NCBI GenBank assembly: GCA_002085305.1
Contig: NATJ01000106.1
Coordinates: forward strand, 1 to 8,015
Length of the DNA stretch: 8,015 bases
Origin: Epsilonproteobacteria bacterium 4484_65
Lineage (GTDB): Bacteria; Campylobacterota; Campylobacteria; Campylobacterales; Sulfurovaceae
Direction: 5' to 3'
Position 1 is the first letter of the stretch; every line of letters starts with the position of its first letter. The notes beneath the pieces were generated by a model, which was given only the letters and a program-made list of their open reading frames with translations, had not been told where the DNA came from and did not search any database. Both the position numbers and the translations under genes were made by a program. Positions 1-7,106 of this stretch are shown one piece after another.

Positions 1-28
1 TACGTAATTCTGTATATAGGTTAAGGCG

Positions 29-2656
29 TTAATCTATACCTATCTCTTGGATATAAGCATACTTCTCTAATGTCTTTTCTTTTCTCAGCATCAACCACTT
101 ATTTGCTTCCATGACAATAACCAGACCCAGAGCAATCAGTGCAAGTACCGACCATGCTTTAAGAGAGACTGGCTGAATTGAAAGTACATTTTGCATAAAA
201 GGAATGTGCATACATGCGATATGTAAAAGTTGAGTAAATATTACAATAATGATAAGTGCCATACTGTTTTTATATTTCATTTGATAGAGGAAATTAACCT
301 CCGTCCTAGAGTTAAAGACATGGAGATTTTCAAACATCACCATGAGAAGCAGTATAATATTTCTTGCACCCTCTACACCCATTCCACTCTGTAACAAGAA
401 GTAAAAGAGAACAAAAGAGACGATACCGATATAGAAACCACCTACTATTATCCGTCTAAGCATTATAGAGTTAAAGATAGGCTCTTTGGGAGACCTTGGT
501 TTTCTCTTTAAAAGTCCCGGTTCTGCAGATTCTAATCCAAGCATGACATCCTGTATACCATTTGTTACAAGATTGAGCCATAAAAGTTGTACGGGGAGCA
601 GGGGTAGAGGCAGTCCGGTGATGAAAGAGAGCATTACTAAAACCAACTCTGCAAAGCCTGTAGATATGAGTAGGTAGATGACTTTCCTAATGTTATCGTG
701 TGCCCGTCTTCCTTCTTCTATACCATTGACAATGGAAGCGAAGTTATCATCTGTTAAGATGATGTCAGAGGTGGCTTTAGCAATGTCTGTACCACTCTTG
801 CCCATAGCCACACCGATGTTCGCATGTCTAAGGGCAGGGGCATCATTTACCCCATCTCCTGTGACTGCAACATAATGCCCAAGTGTTTGATATGCCATGA
901 CTATCTTCATTTTTTGTTCTGGTGTAACACGTGAAAAGACTGTAATGTCTTTTAACTCTTCAGCATTCTCTCCACTGCTTTCCCAGTCAAACAACTCTTT
1001 TTCACTCATCACACCAGCATCAGAAGAAGCTATGCCAAGCTCTTGTGCGATACAAAGCGCTGTATTTGGATGATCACCGGTTATCATCACTACTTTGATT
1101 CCTGCTTGTTGTGCCTTACGTATGGCATCTGGAGTCTCTTCTCTTACGGGGTCGATGATGGCAACAAAGCCTAAGTAGTTAAAGTCATTTAGATTTATCT
1201 TCTCATCATCTTCAGACTCTTTGTGGGCAAGTGCTATGGTTCTGTAGCCTTTAAGTGCCCATGCATCAACATCATCCAATATAGCTTTTTTCTCTTCTTG
1301 TGTTACATTACAGTGTTCCAGTACGGTTTCGGGTGAACCTTTAGAAAATTGATATACCTTCTCATCTTGTTCCATCATCACTGCAGAAAATCTATTGATC
1401 GGTTCATAGGGTATCTCATCTATCTTTCTATATGACTTTGAGCCTGTTACATAGGATTCGTCAGCATTTGCAGCAAAGCGTGCCAAAGCTATGTCTACTT
1501 GATCTCCAAAGAAATCAACTCCACCTTCTTCTGCCTCTTCATAATGCATCTCATTGCACAAAATGGAAGCTAAGTAGACTTTATCATGTACTTCATTGAT
1601 GGTGTTGGTGTCATAGACTTGTGTAGGGGAGATGAAGTACTCCACACTTAATTTGTTTTGTGTGAGTGTACCCGTTTTGTCACTGGCTATGAGCGTACAT
1701 GAACCCAATCCTTCTATGGCAGCTAATTTACGTACGATGACATTACGTTTGGACATGGCTAGAGAGGCAGAAGTAAGTGCAACTGTAATGGCAACAGGAA
1801 GCCCCTCCGGTATGGTAGAGACAGCTAAGGCTACAGAGAAGAGAAAGAGGGCGTAAAAGGTCATCCCTTTGAGCAGTCCTATGGCAAAGAGTATAAGTAC
1901 CATGATACCGATGACAATGGAGATAGTAAACGAAAGCTTTTCCATCTTTTCAAGTAAAGGAATCTTGGCTTTACTTTTTTTACTCAGCAGCTGTGCTATT
2001 TTCCCAGCTTCGGTATCTTTCCCTATGCTGCTTACAACACCTATACCCCTACCAGATGAGATGTACGTACCTGCAAAAAGCATATTTTTTCTCTCTGGTA
2101 AAAGCAGGTTAGGGCTATCACTGACAAAGAGTGCATCTTTATGCATATCTGTGGACTCCCCAGTGAGTAAAGCCTCATCCACCATAAGATTATTTGTCTC
2201 TGTCAGTCTGAGATCTGCTGCTACTTTGGTTCCCGGTTCAAATATCAGGATGTCTCCGGGTACTATGTCTCGGCTATCTATCTCTTGTATGACACCATCT
2301 CTAAGTACCATCGCATTGGCTTTTATGAGATTTTGAAGTAGTTTGGCTTTTTGGGATGCAGAATACTCCTGATACGTACCAATGATGGCATTTAAAACCA
2401 AAACAGCAAGGATGAAACCAGCATCTGTATACTCTTGGATGCTCAGCGCCATTAAAGTGGCTAAGAGCAAGATGTAGATAATAGGACTTTTGAACTGTTG
2501 AATAAAGTGTGCGAACAGTGTCATATCAGGTTTTGAGGGGAGTATGTTTAAACCGTATTTCTTTTGTCTTTTGGTTGCCTCCTCATTACTAAGTCCAGAG
2601 CTATTGCTACTTAAAGTTAAAAGTGTTTCATCAATGCTTTTTGTATGAAAAACCAT
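29..2656 (-). CDS. P2-type cation-transporting ATPase (Ca2+-ATPase-like)
   Basis: This is an inner-membrane pump that uses ATP to move cations, about 875 residues and full length for the family. Numbered from ATG 2656, visible motifs are TGES at 165-168 (actuator domain), PEGL at 283-286 in M4, DKTGT at 326-330 with phosphorylated Asp326, KGSPE at 439-443 (nucleotide domain), TGD at 527-529 and GDGVNDAP at 600-607. Ten membrane helices fit: M1-M2 near 56-95, M3-M4 near 241-290, M5-M10 from 659 to 852. No N-terminal heavy-metal domain is present, so it is not a P1B copper or zinc pump. Of the SERCA ion ligands, M4 Glu (284), M5 Glu (670), M6 Asn (695) and Thr (698) are kept, but the M5 Asn is Gly667 and the M6 Asp is Asn699, so the transported ion is uncertain. 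The gene follows the oxidoreductase by a few bases and is surely co-transcribed. GTG at 2659 is also possible, but ATG 2656 has the better Shine-Dalgarno spacing. Confidence 0.93.
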   Translation of the reverse strand: MVFHTKSIDETLLTLSSNSSGLSNEEATKRQKKYGLNILPSKPDMTLFAHFIQQFKSPIIYILLLATLMALSIQEYTDAGFILAVLVLNAIIGTYQEYSASQKAKLLQNLIKANAMVLRDGVIQEIDSRDIVPGDILIFEPGTKVAADLRLTETNNLMVDEALLTGESTDMHKDALFVSDSPNLLLPERKNMLFAGTYISSGRGIGVVSSIGKDTEAGKIAQLLSKKSKAKIPLLEKMEKLSFTISIVIGIMVLILFAIGLLKGMTFYALFLFSVALAVSTIPEGLPVAITVALTSASLAMSKRNVIVRKLAAIEGLGSCTLIASDKTGTLTQNKLSVEYFISPTQVYDTNTINEVHDKVYLASILCNEMHYEEAEEGGVDFFGDQVDIALARFAANADESYVTGSKSYRKIDEIPYEPINRFSAVMMEQDEKVYQFSKGSPETVLEHCNVTQEEKKAILDDVDAWALKGYRTIALAHKESEDDEKINLNDFNYLGFVAIIDPVREETPDAIRKAQQAGIKVVMITGDHPNTALCIAQELGIASSDAGVMSEKELFDWESSGENAEELKDITVFSRVTPEQKMKIVMAYQTLGHYVAVTGDGVNDAPALRHANIGVAMGKSGTDIAKATSDIILTDDNFASIVNGIEEGRRAHDNIRKVIYLLISTGFAELVLVMLSFITGLPLPLLPVQLLWLNLVTNGIQDVMLGLESAEPGLLKRKPRSPKEPIFNSIMLRRIIVGGFYIGIVSFVLFYFLLQSGMGVEGARNIILLLMVMFENLHVFNSRTEVNFLYQMKYKNSMALIIIVIFTQLLHIACMHIPFMQNVLSIQPVSLKAWSVLALIALGLVIVMEANKWLMLRKEKTLEKYAYIQEIGID

Positions 2657-2662
2657 CACTTG

Positions 2663-2667
2663 CCTTT
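2663..2667 (-). promoter_or_regulatory. Ribosome binding site of the ATPase, overlapping the upstream stop codon
   Basis: On the minus strand AAAGG overlaps the TAA stop (2668-2666) of the oxidoreductase gene. It lies 6 nt before ATG 2656 but only 3 nt before GTG 2659, which favours the ATG. The overlap suggests translational coupling: ribosomes finishing the first gene could start the second. Confidence 0.6.
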
Positions 2668-4072
2668 ACTTAAAGGGTACTTCTAAAATACCTTCTTTTT
2701 TAATACCTATTTTCTTAACACAGTTTAGTAGAAGCATATAAAGACCCTCTTCTAAAGTAGGATGATAAAACGGCAGTTCCAATATATCGTAGACAGTCAG
2801 TTTCTGCTCCATTGCCCACGCTAAATGATGGGCCAGATGTTCACCGTGAGGTACTGCTATCTGTGCACCTAAGAGTTTCCCAGTACTTTTTTCTACATAA
2901 AGATTTGCAATACCCACATTGGTATTCATGAGCATGGCTCTTGATTGTCTAGAAAAGTCATACGTACCTATGATCACATTATCATCATCTTTAATATGTT
3001 TATAGTCTTTTCCTATAAAGGCAATGTTGGGGTCTGTAAATACAATGGCTAACGGTACTTTTCTTTTAAATTCTTTTTGAGGATGGACAACATTATATCC
3101 AGCGATCCGTCCTTCATCTGCTGCTTCATGAAGCAGGGGCCTATCGGCATTCACATCACCTGCTATATAAATGGGAAGGTCTTCTATCTGCATCGTTTGA
3201 GGATTAAAGTTTGGCATACCTATTTTATCTAACTCTATACCAAGCCTCTCTAGTCCTAAGCCATCCAGGTTTGGTTTTCTACCTATGGAAACCAATACTT
3301 TATCTACCAACACTTCACGATCATAGTTGGTGATTTTTATCTTATCGCCTACCTTACTTAGGACTGCTGGACCACCACCAAGCCAGATATCAAATTCCTG
3401 TTCACAGAGTTCAAGCATTACTTCATTTACATCAGGATCACTCAATCCACCTATAAACTCTTGTGAGTGGACTGCTGTCACTTTTATGCCAAACCGGGAG
3501 AGTGCCTGTCCAAGTTCAAGTCCTATGGCACCTAAACCAAGTACACCCATACCTAAAGTAGGGGGAAGATCTTTTTGTTCAAAGAGCTCATCGGTAGTGA
3601 GTATGTGTTCTTTAAAAGCATCCCATTTTGGATCTAAAACAGGGGAAGAACCCGTCGCGATGATGATCTTTTTTGCTCTGATCTCATCATCACCCACTTT
3701 TAGGGTATTACTATTGATGAATTCAGCTTTTCCTGTGACTGATCTATCACCTAAGCGTGTGATACTTTGCTCAATATTATGATCAACAAGATAATCTCTA
3801 TGATCTCTCACTCTTTGTAAAACATCAGGGATGGAAACCTCTAGGCTATCAGCATGTTTGATACCACTCTTTTCAAAGTCAAGTCTGTCGTGGTAGTATT
3901 CCGCAATACGTATAAGTGATTTAGAAGGCATACAGCCTACACGGGCACATGTAGTACCGTAAAGACCAGAGTTTATGATCATAAAATCATCAGTCTGTTT
4001 TTTCACTTGTGAAAGCGCATAGAGACCTGCTGAACCTGCACCGATAATGGCTACTTCTACTTCTTTTTTCAT
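2666..4072 (-). CDS. Dihydrolipoyl dehydrogenase-like FAD/NAD(P) disulfide oxidoreductase
   Basis: This is a cytoplasmic flavoprotein of 468 residues, the usual length of class I disulfide oxidoreductases. The FAD-binding GAGSAG is at 11-16. The redox-active pair is Cys42/Cys47 in a CARVGC context followed by MPSK. ATGSSP at 139-144 and the NAD(P)-binding GLGAIG at 179-184 follow, then IAGDV at 303-307 (second FAD contact). The C-terminal dimerisation domain carries HPTLEE at 437-442, giving the His437/Glu442 acid-base pair of lipoamide dehydrogenases. The catalytic equipment is complete, so an active dithiol/disulfide enzyme is expected. No N-terminal lipoyl domain is present and no E1, E2 or glycine-cleavage gene is nearby, so the substrate is open; mercuric reductase is unlikely because its C-terminal cysteine pair is absent. 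ATG 4072 has AAGG 7 nt upstream (4083-4080). It is the first gene of the minus-strand unit with the ATPase and is divergent from the stress protein. Confidence 0.88.
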   Translation of the reverse strand: MKKEVEVAIIGAGSAGLYALSQVKKQTDDFMIINSGLYGTTCARVGCMPSKSLIRIAEYYHDRLDFEKSGIKHADSLEVSIPDVLQRVRDHRDYLVDHNIEQSITRLGDRSVTGKAEFINSNTLKVGDDEIRAKKIIIATGSSPVLDPKWDAFKEHILTTDELFEQKDLPPTLGMGVLGLGAIGLELGQALSRFGIKVTAVHSQEFIGGLSDPDVNEVMLELCEQEFDIWLGGGPAVLSKVGDKIKITNYDREVLVDKVLVSIGRKPNLDGLGLERLGIELDKIGMPNFNPQTMQIEDLPIYIAGDVNADRPLLHEAADEGRIAGYNVVHPQKEFKRKVPLAIVFTDPNIAFIGKDYKHIKDDDNVIIGTYDFSRQSRAMLMNTNVGIANLYVEKSTGKLLGAQIAVPHGEHLAHHLAWAMEQKLTVYDILELPFYHPTLEEGLYMLLLNCVKKIGIKKEGILEVPFK

Positions 4073-4129
4073 GACTGTACCTTATGCATATGTAATTTTA
4101 TTCTACTCCTTTTCTTTTCAGATGTAAAG

Positions 4130-4158
4130 TTGCATTATTTATATAATCAGAGTAAAAT
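4130..4158 (+). promoter_or_regulatory. Likely promoter of the universal stress protein gene in the divergent region
   Basis: The 143-bp gap 4073-4215 separates divergent genes and is strongly AT-rich. On the plus strand a perfect TATAAT lies at 4142-4147. An alternative is TTGCAT (4130-4135), 17 nt, TAAAAT (4153-4158). Either gives a leader of about 50-60 nt ending in AGGAG (4207-4211), 4 nt before ATG 4216. The minus strand has TATAAA at 4143-4138, which could serve the oxidoreductase, so the two promoters would overlap. Campylobacterota promoters often depend on the -10 with a poor -35, which fits. No convincing operator palindrome was found. Confidence 0.45.
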
Positions 4159-4215
4159 ATAAATAGGTGCTTAATAGATAAGACCAAAAAATTTTGATGA
4201 AAAGGCAGGAGTAAC

Positions 4216-5070
4216 ATGAAAAAGCTAAAAAGAATGATTGTAGGGTTAGACATTTTTTCAAAATCAAATAATGTTTTAAAAAGGGCATTAATGGTGGCAA
4301 AGCAAAATAAGGCGGAACTGTTTATTATTCATGCTGTGCAAACACCTTGGTTCTCTGTCCCAAGTTATTTTGGTGGTAAAGAGATAAGTGTTGACACAGA
4401 AGGTATCACAAAAAAAATAGAAAAAAAGATAAAAGCATTAAATAAAGAGTATAAAGTGCCTTATTCTATCTTGGTAAGAGAAGGAGAAGCTGATGATATC
4501 TTACTTTATGAGGCAAAACTACTCAAAGCAGATATGATGGTTATAGGTGCAAATACAAAAAATAAAAAGAAGTTTCTTGGTACAACAGCAGAAAAAGTAG
4601 CACATCAAAGTCATTTACCCGTTTTGGTTGTTAAGAACAGCGTTAAAGATATGTATCAAAATATAGTGGCACCAACAGACTTTCAAGCACAATCCAAACA
4701 GAGTATCCTCTTTGCAAAAAGTATCTTCCCTGCTGCAAAGATCAATGCAGTTTATAGTACTGAAGTAATTTACGTGGAAGGTCCTTATACTGTAGTTGGA
4801 CATGATTTTGTGCAGTATAACGAAATGGCAAAAGCTTCTGCCAAGAAAGATCTCAAAGATTTGATAAAAGATCTTTCTATTGAAAAAGGTAAAATACTTG
4901 ATGAAGGAGGCAATAGCAAAGAAGTACTGCTTAAATATATAAATAAGGGTTCATACGATCTTGTCGTTATAGGTTCAAGAGGCACTACAGGCTTTAAAGC
5001 ATTGCTCGGAAGTATGGCATCTTCCATCTTAAGAGAAACATCAACTGATGTATTGGTCTATGTTCCGTAG
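4216..5070 (+). CDS. Universal stress protein, two tandem UspA domains
   Basis: This is a soluble cytoplasmic protein of 284 residues made of two Usp (Rossmann-like) domains, about 1-140 and 146-284, the size of tandem Usp proteins such as UspE. Domain 1 opens with MIVGLDIFSKS and closes with LPVLVVK; its nucleotide loop is degenerate (VIGANT at 109-114, then GT at 122-123, with the second Gly replaced by Thr). Domain 2 has VIGSRG at 251-256 followed by GS at 265-266, close to the ATP-binding pattern G-2x-G-9x-G(S/T) but with 8 instead of 9 residues in the last gap. Nucleotide binding, if any, would be by domain 2. The family helps cells survive starvation, oxidants or low energy; the direct target here is unknown. 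The gene is single, with AGGAG just upstream, and divergent from the oxidoreductase-ATPase unit. Its DNA is the most AT-rich coding stretch in the window. Confidence 0.9.
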   Translation: MKKLKRMIVGLDIFSKSNNVLKRALMVAKQNKAELFIIHAVQTPWFSVPSYFGGKEISVDTEGITKKIEKKIKALNKEYKVPYSILVREGEADDILLYEAKLLKADMMVIGANTKNKKKFLGTTAEKVAHQSHLPVLVVKNSVKDMYQNIVAPTDFQAQSKQSILFAKSIFPAAKINAVYSTEVIYVEGPYTVVGHDFVQYNEMAKASAKKDLKDLIKDLSIEKGKILDEGGNSKEVLLKYINKGSYDLVVIGSRGTTGFKALLGSMASSILRETSTDVLVYVP

Positions 5071-5087
5071 ATCGATTTTTAAGTGTA

Positions 5088-5109
5088 TGAGATAATGTAA
5101 ATTATCTCA
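5088..5109. terminator. Stem-loop between convergent genes, possible bidirectional terminator
   Basis: TGAGATAAT at 5088-5096 and ATTATCTCA at 5101-5109 form a perfect 9-bp stem around the tetraloop GTAA. It lies 17 nt after the stress-protein stop and about 110 nt beyond the polX stop, where a shared terminator is expected. No strong T-run follows on either strand and the stem is AT-rich, so intrinsic termination would be weak. The rest of the gap (5110-5220) shows no gene or other structure. Confidence 0.45.
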
Positions 5110-5220
5110 CGCTTTAGAGGACTGCTTAATGCCGACCTATTATTTATATTTCATAATATGTATTTTCATGAATAAGAGAAATCTATAAGATCACTTTCAT
5201 CTGCATGTGCGGCAATAAAT

Positions 5221-6939
5221 TCATCGTCTCAACAATTTTCGGAACTGAGTGAGGGGATGGGTATTGACGACATCCTCTTTTTCCAGCCATCCACGCCGTG
5301 CCTGGGAGATTCCGTAGGAGATATAGTGCAGATCATTTACGGAGTGGGCATCTGAAGAAAGAGCGATCTTGACACCGGCCTCTTTGGCAGCTTTGCAATA
5401 GCTATCATCTAAGTCTAAACGGTCGGGCTGTGCATTGAGCTCGAGGATGCAGCCTAACTCTTTTGCCACGTTGATGATGGCATCCATATCGACCTCGTAA
5501 GGTTCACGAAGTCCGATCAGCCTACCGCTAGGATGGGCAAGTATGTTAAAGCAGGGATTCTCCATCGCTTTGATAATGCGTCTGGTCTGTTCTTTTTTTG
5601 TGAGATTGAACTTGTAATGTACAGCACCGACAACCAGATCAAGCTTTTCCAGGACCGATTGGGGCAGGTCAAGTGTACCGTCGGCCAAAATATCGACTTC
5701 AGCTGATTTCAAGATAGTGAACCCTTTCAGTGTTGCATTGATATGGTCTATCATCTCCAGTTCCTGTAACACTCTCTCTTCATCTTGTCCATGGGCGATC
5801 GTAAGGTGTTTGGTATGGTCCGTAACAGCGATATATTCATACCCCAGCGCCCTGGCAGCCTCTGCCATCTCCTCCAAAGAGGCATTCCCGTCGGAACGGG
5901 TAGTGTGGATATGCAGATCACCCCGGATATCGCCGCGTTCAATGAGCCGTGGCAGACTGTGTTTCAGTGCCAATGCGATCTCACCACGGTTTTCACGCAG
6001 TTCCGGTTCGATATACTGCATCTTCAAAATGTCATAAACATCAGACTCTTTCTCTCCGCCAATACGTTTATCTGAGCGGAAGATGCCATATTCGTTGATC
6101 TTGATACCCTTTTTCAGAGCCATTTTACGCAATGCGATATTGTGTGCACGTGATCCGGTAAAGTGGTGCAGGGCAGCACCGAAATCATAAGGCGGTACAA
6201 CACGCAGATCTACCTGTAAACCATTTTTCAAAATAACGGAAGAGCGTGTAGGACCCTCCATTACTATGCTCTTTACATCCTGATGTGATACAAAGCGCTC
6301 CATCAGCGGTGATCCGGAAAAACAGGCAGCAACCATGTCTATATCTTTTACCGTGTCACGCCTGCGGCGAATACTGCCGGCGATCTCAAGCCGATCGACC
6401 CGTTCTATCTTTCGGAGTTCCTCTACCAGTGCCTGGGCGACAGGAAGTACATCATAGAGGCGATGACGGTGTGTTTCGTAACGTTTCTGTTTTAGCCCCT
6501 CCGTAATGGTTTGGATCAGTTTGGGCCCAAATCCTTTAACGCTTTCAACTTTCCCTTTTTTGAGTGCCATTTCCAGATCATTTAGGGTATTGATATGCAG
6601 TATTTCATGCAGTGTTCTGACTCTTTTTGGTCCAAGGCCTGGTATCTTCAGCATTATTTCTAGATCGTGTGGTATCTCTTTTTCAAGCCGTCTCAGAAGC
6701 GATATCTTTCCTGTTTGGACGATTTCTGTGATCTTCTTTGCAAGTGTATCACCAATATTGTGTATCTGTGTCAGATCCTCACCTGCTTCAACCATCTCAT
6801 GAAAGTTTTTAGGATAGGAACGTATGATGCGGGCAGCATTGCGATAGGCACGGATCCTGAAAGGATTTTCATCTTCAAGTTCAAGTAGATCGGCAAGTTT
6901 GATAAATTTCTCTGCTATATCACGGTTACTGGTCTGCAT
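5221..6939 (-). CDS. polX: DNA polymerase X with PHP domain
   Basis: This is a cytoplasmic DNA repair enzyme of 572 residues, the standard length of bacterial/archaeal PolX. The family fills short gaps in base-excision repair and has metal-dependent 3'-5' exonuclease and AP-endonuclease activity from its PHP domain. The N-terminal 8-kDa-like region has helix-hairpin-helix motifs near 59-73 (NIGDTLAKK) and 99-116 (IPGLGPKR). The polymerase core has GSIRRRRDTVKDID, with Asp199 and Asp201, and the third catalytic Asp244 in QVDLRVV; HHFTGSRAHN at 258-267 is typical. The PHP domain (about 337-572) keeps all nine expected metal ligands: His343, His345, Asp350, His375, Glu414, His441, His469, Asp530 and His532. 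Both activities should therefore be intact. ATG 6939 has AGGAG (6949-6945) 5 nt upstream. It appears to be a single-gene unit, convergent with the stress protein, in noticeably GC-richer DNA than the genes to its left. Confidence 0.95.
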   Translation of the reverse strand: MQTSNRDIAEKFIKLADLLELEDENPFRIRAYRNAARIIRSYPKNFHEMVEAGEDLTQIHNIGDTLAKKITEIVQTGKISLLRRLEKEIPHDLEIMLKIPGLGPKRVRTLHEILHINTLNDLEMALKKGKVESVKGFGPKLIQTITEGLKQKRYETHRHRLYDVLPVAQALVEELRKIERVDRLEIAGSIRRRRDTVKDIDMVAACFSGSPLMERFVSHQDVKSIVMEGPTRSSVILKNGLQVDLRVVPPYDFGAALHHFTGSRAHNIALRKMALKKGIKINEYGIFRSDKRIGGEKESDVYDILKMQYIEPELRENRGEIALALKHSLPRLIERGDIRGDLHIHTTRSDGNASLEEMAEAARALGYEYIAVTDHTKHLTIAHGQDEERVLQELEMIDHINATLKGFTILKSAEVDILADGTLDLPQSVLEKLDLVVGAVHYKFNLTKKEQTRRIIKAMENPCFNILAHPSGRLIGLREPYEVDMDAIINVAKELGCILELNAQPDRLDLDDSYCKAAKEAGVKIALSSDAHSVNDLHYISYGISQARRGWLEKEDVVNTHPLTQFRKLLRR

Positions 6940-6971
6940 TTTTACTCCTTGATCAACGTATCAATGCCTGT

Positions 6972-6999
6972 ATTTTATCACATTTCATCTGCTTGAAAA
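6972..6999 (-). promoter_or_regulatory. Putative promoter of polX
   Basis: Reading the minus strand, TTTTCA (6999-6994), a 16-nt spacer and TAAAAT (6977-6972) resemble a sigma-70 promoter. Transcription would start near 6965, leaving about 25 nt of leader that includes AGGAG. This would separate polX from the upstream gene ending at 7107. The match is partial and the region is AT-rich, so chance is possible. Confidence 0.4.
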
Positions 7000-7106
7000 T
7001 AAAGGTTGAAAAATATCAATATACAAGAAGATCATTGCAGCGTTTATGAGATAGTTTTTTAATTGATGTAAGATCTTCCACAGTATTATTTTCTCCCAAT
7101 GTGATT

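Noticed and set aside
1869..2336. 155-codon open frame on the plus strand inside the ATPase gene
   Set aside because: Antisense to a fully motif-supported P-type ATPase; low-complexity Ser-rich translation, no family resemblance.
29..2656. Copper or heavy-metal P1B ATPase
   Set aside because: No N-terminal metal-binding domain and no CPC-type motif in M4; PEGL and ten helices indicate a P2 pump.
3327..3782. 151-codon open frame on the plus strand inside the oxidoreductase gene
   Set aside because: Antisense to a gene with all catalytic motifs; Ser/Pro-rich product typical of a reverse-strand shadow.
2666..4072. Mercuric reductase or glutathione reductase
   Set aside because: No C-terminal Cys pair or N-terminal metal domain for mercuric reductase, and no mer genes nearby; the active-site context is closer to the lipoamide dehydrogenase side of the family.
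4083..4090. Palindrome TATGCATA upstream of the oxidoreductase start
   Set aside because: Eight-base palindrome with no extension; likely chance.
4185..4196. Small inverted repeat CAAAA-AA-TTTTG in the Usp leader
   Set aside because: Five-base arms made of A and T runs in AT-rich DNA are expected by chance and too short for a known operator.
6506..6802. 98-codon open frame on the plus strand inside polX
   Set aside because: Antisense to the conserved helix-hairpin-helix region of PolX, no ribosome binding site or family signature.
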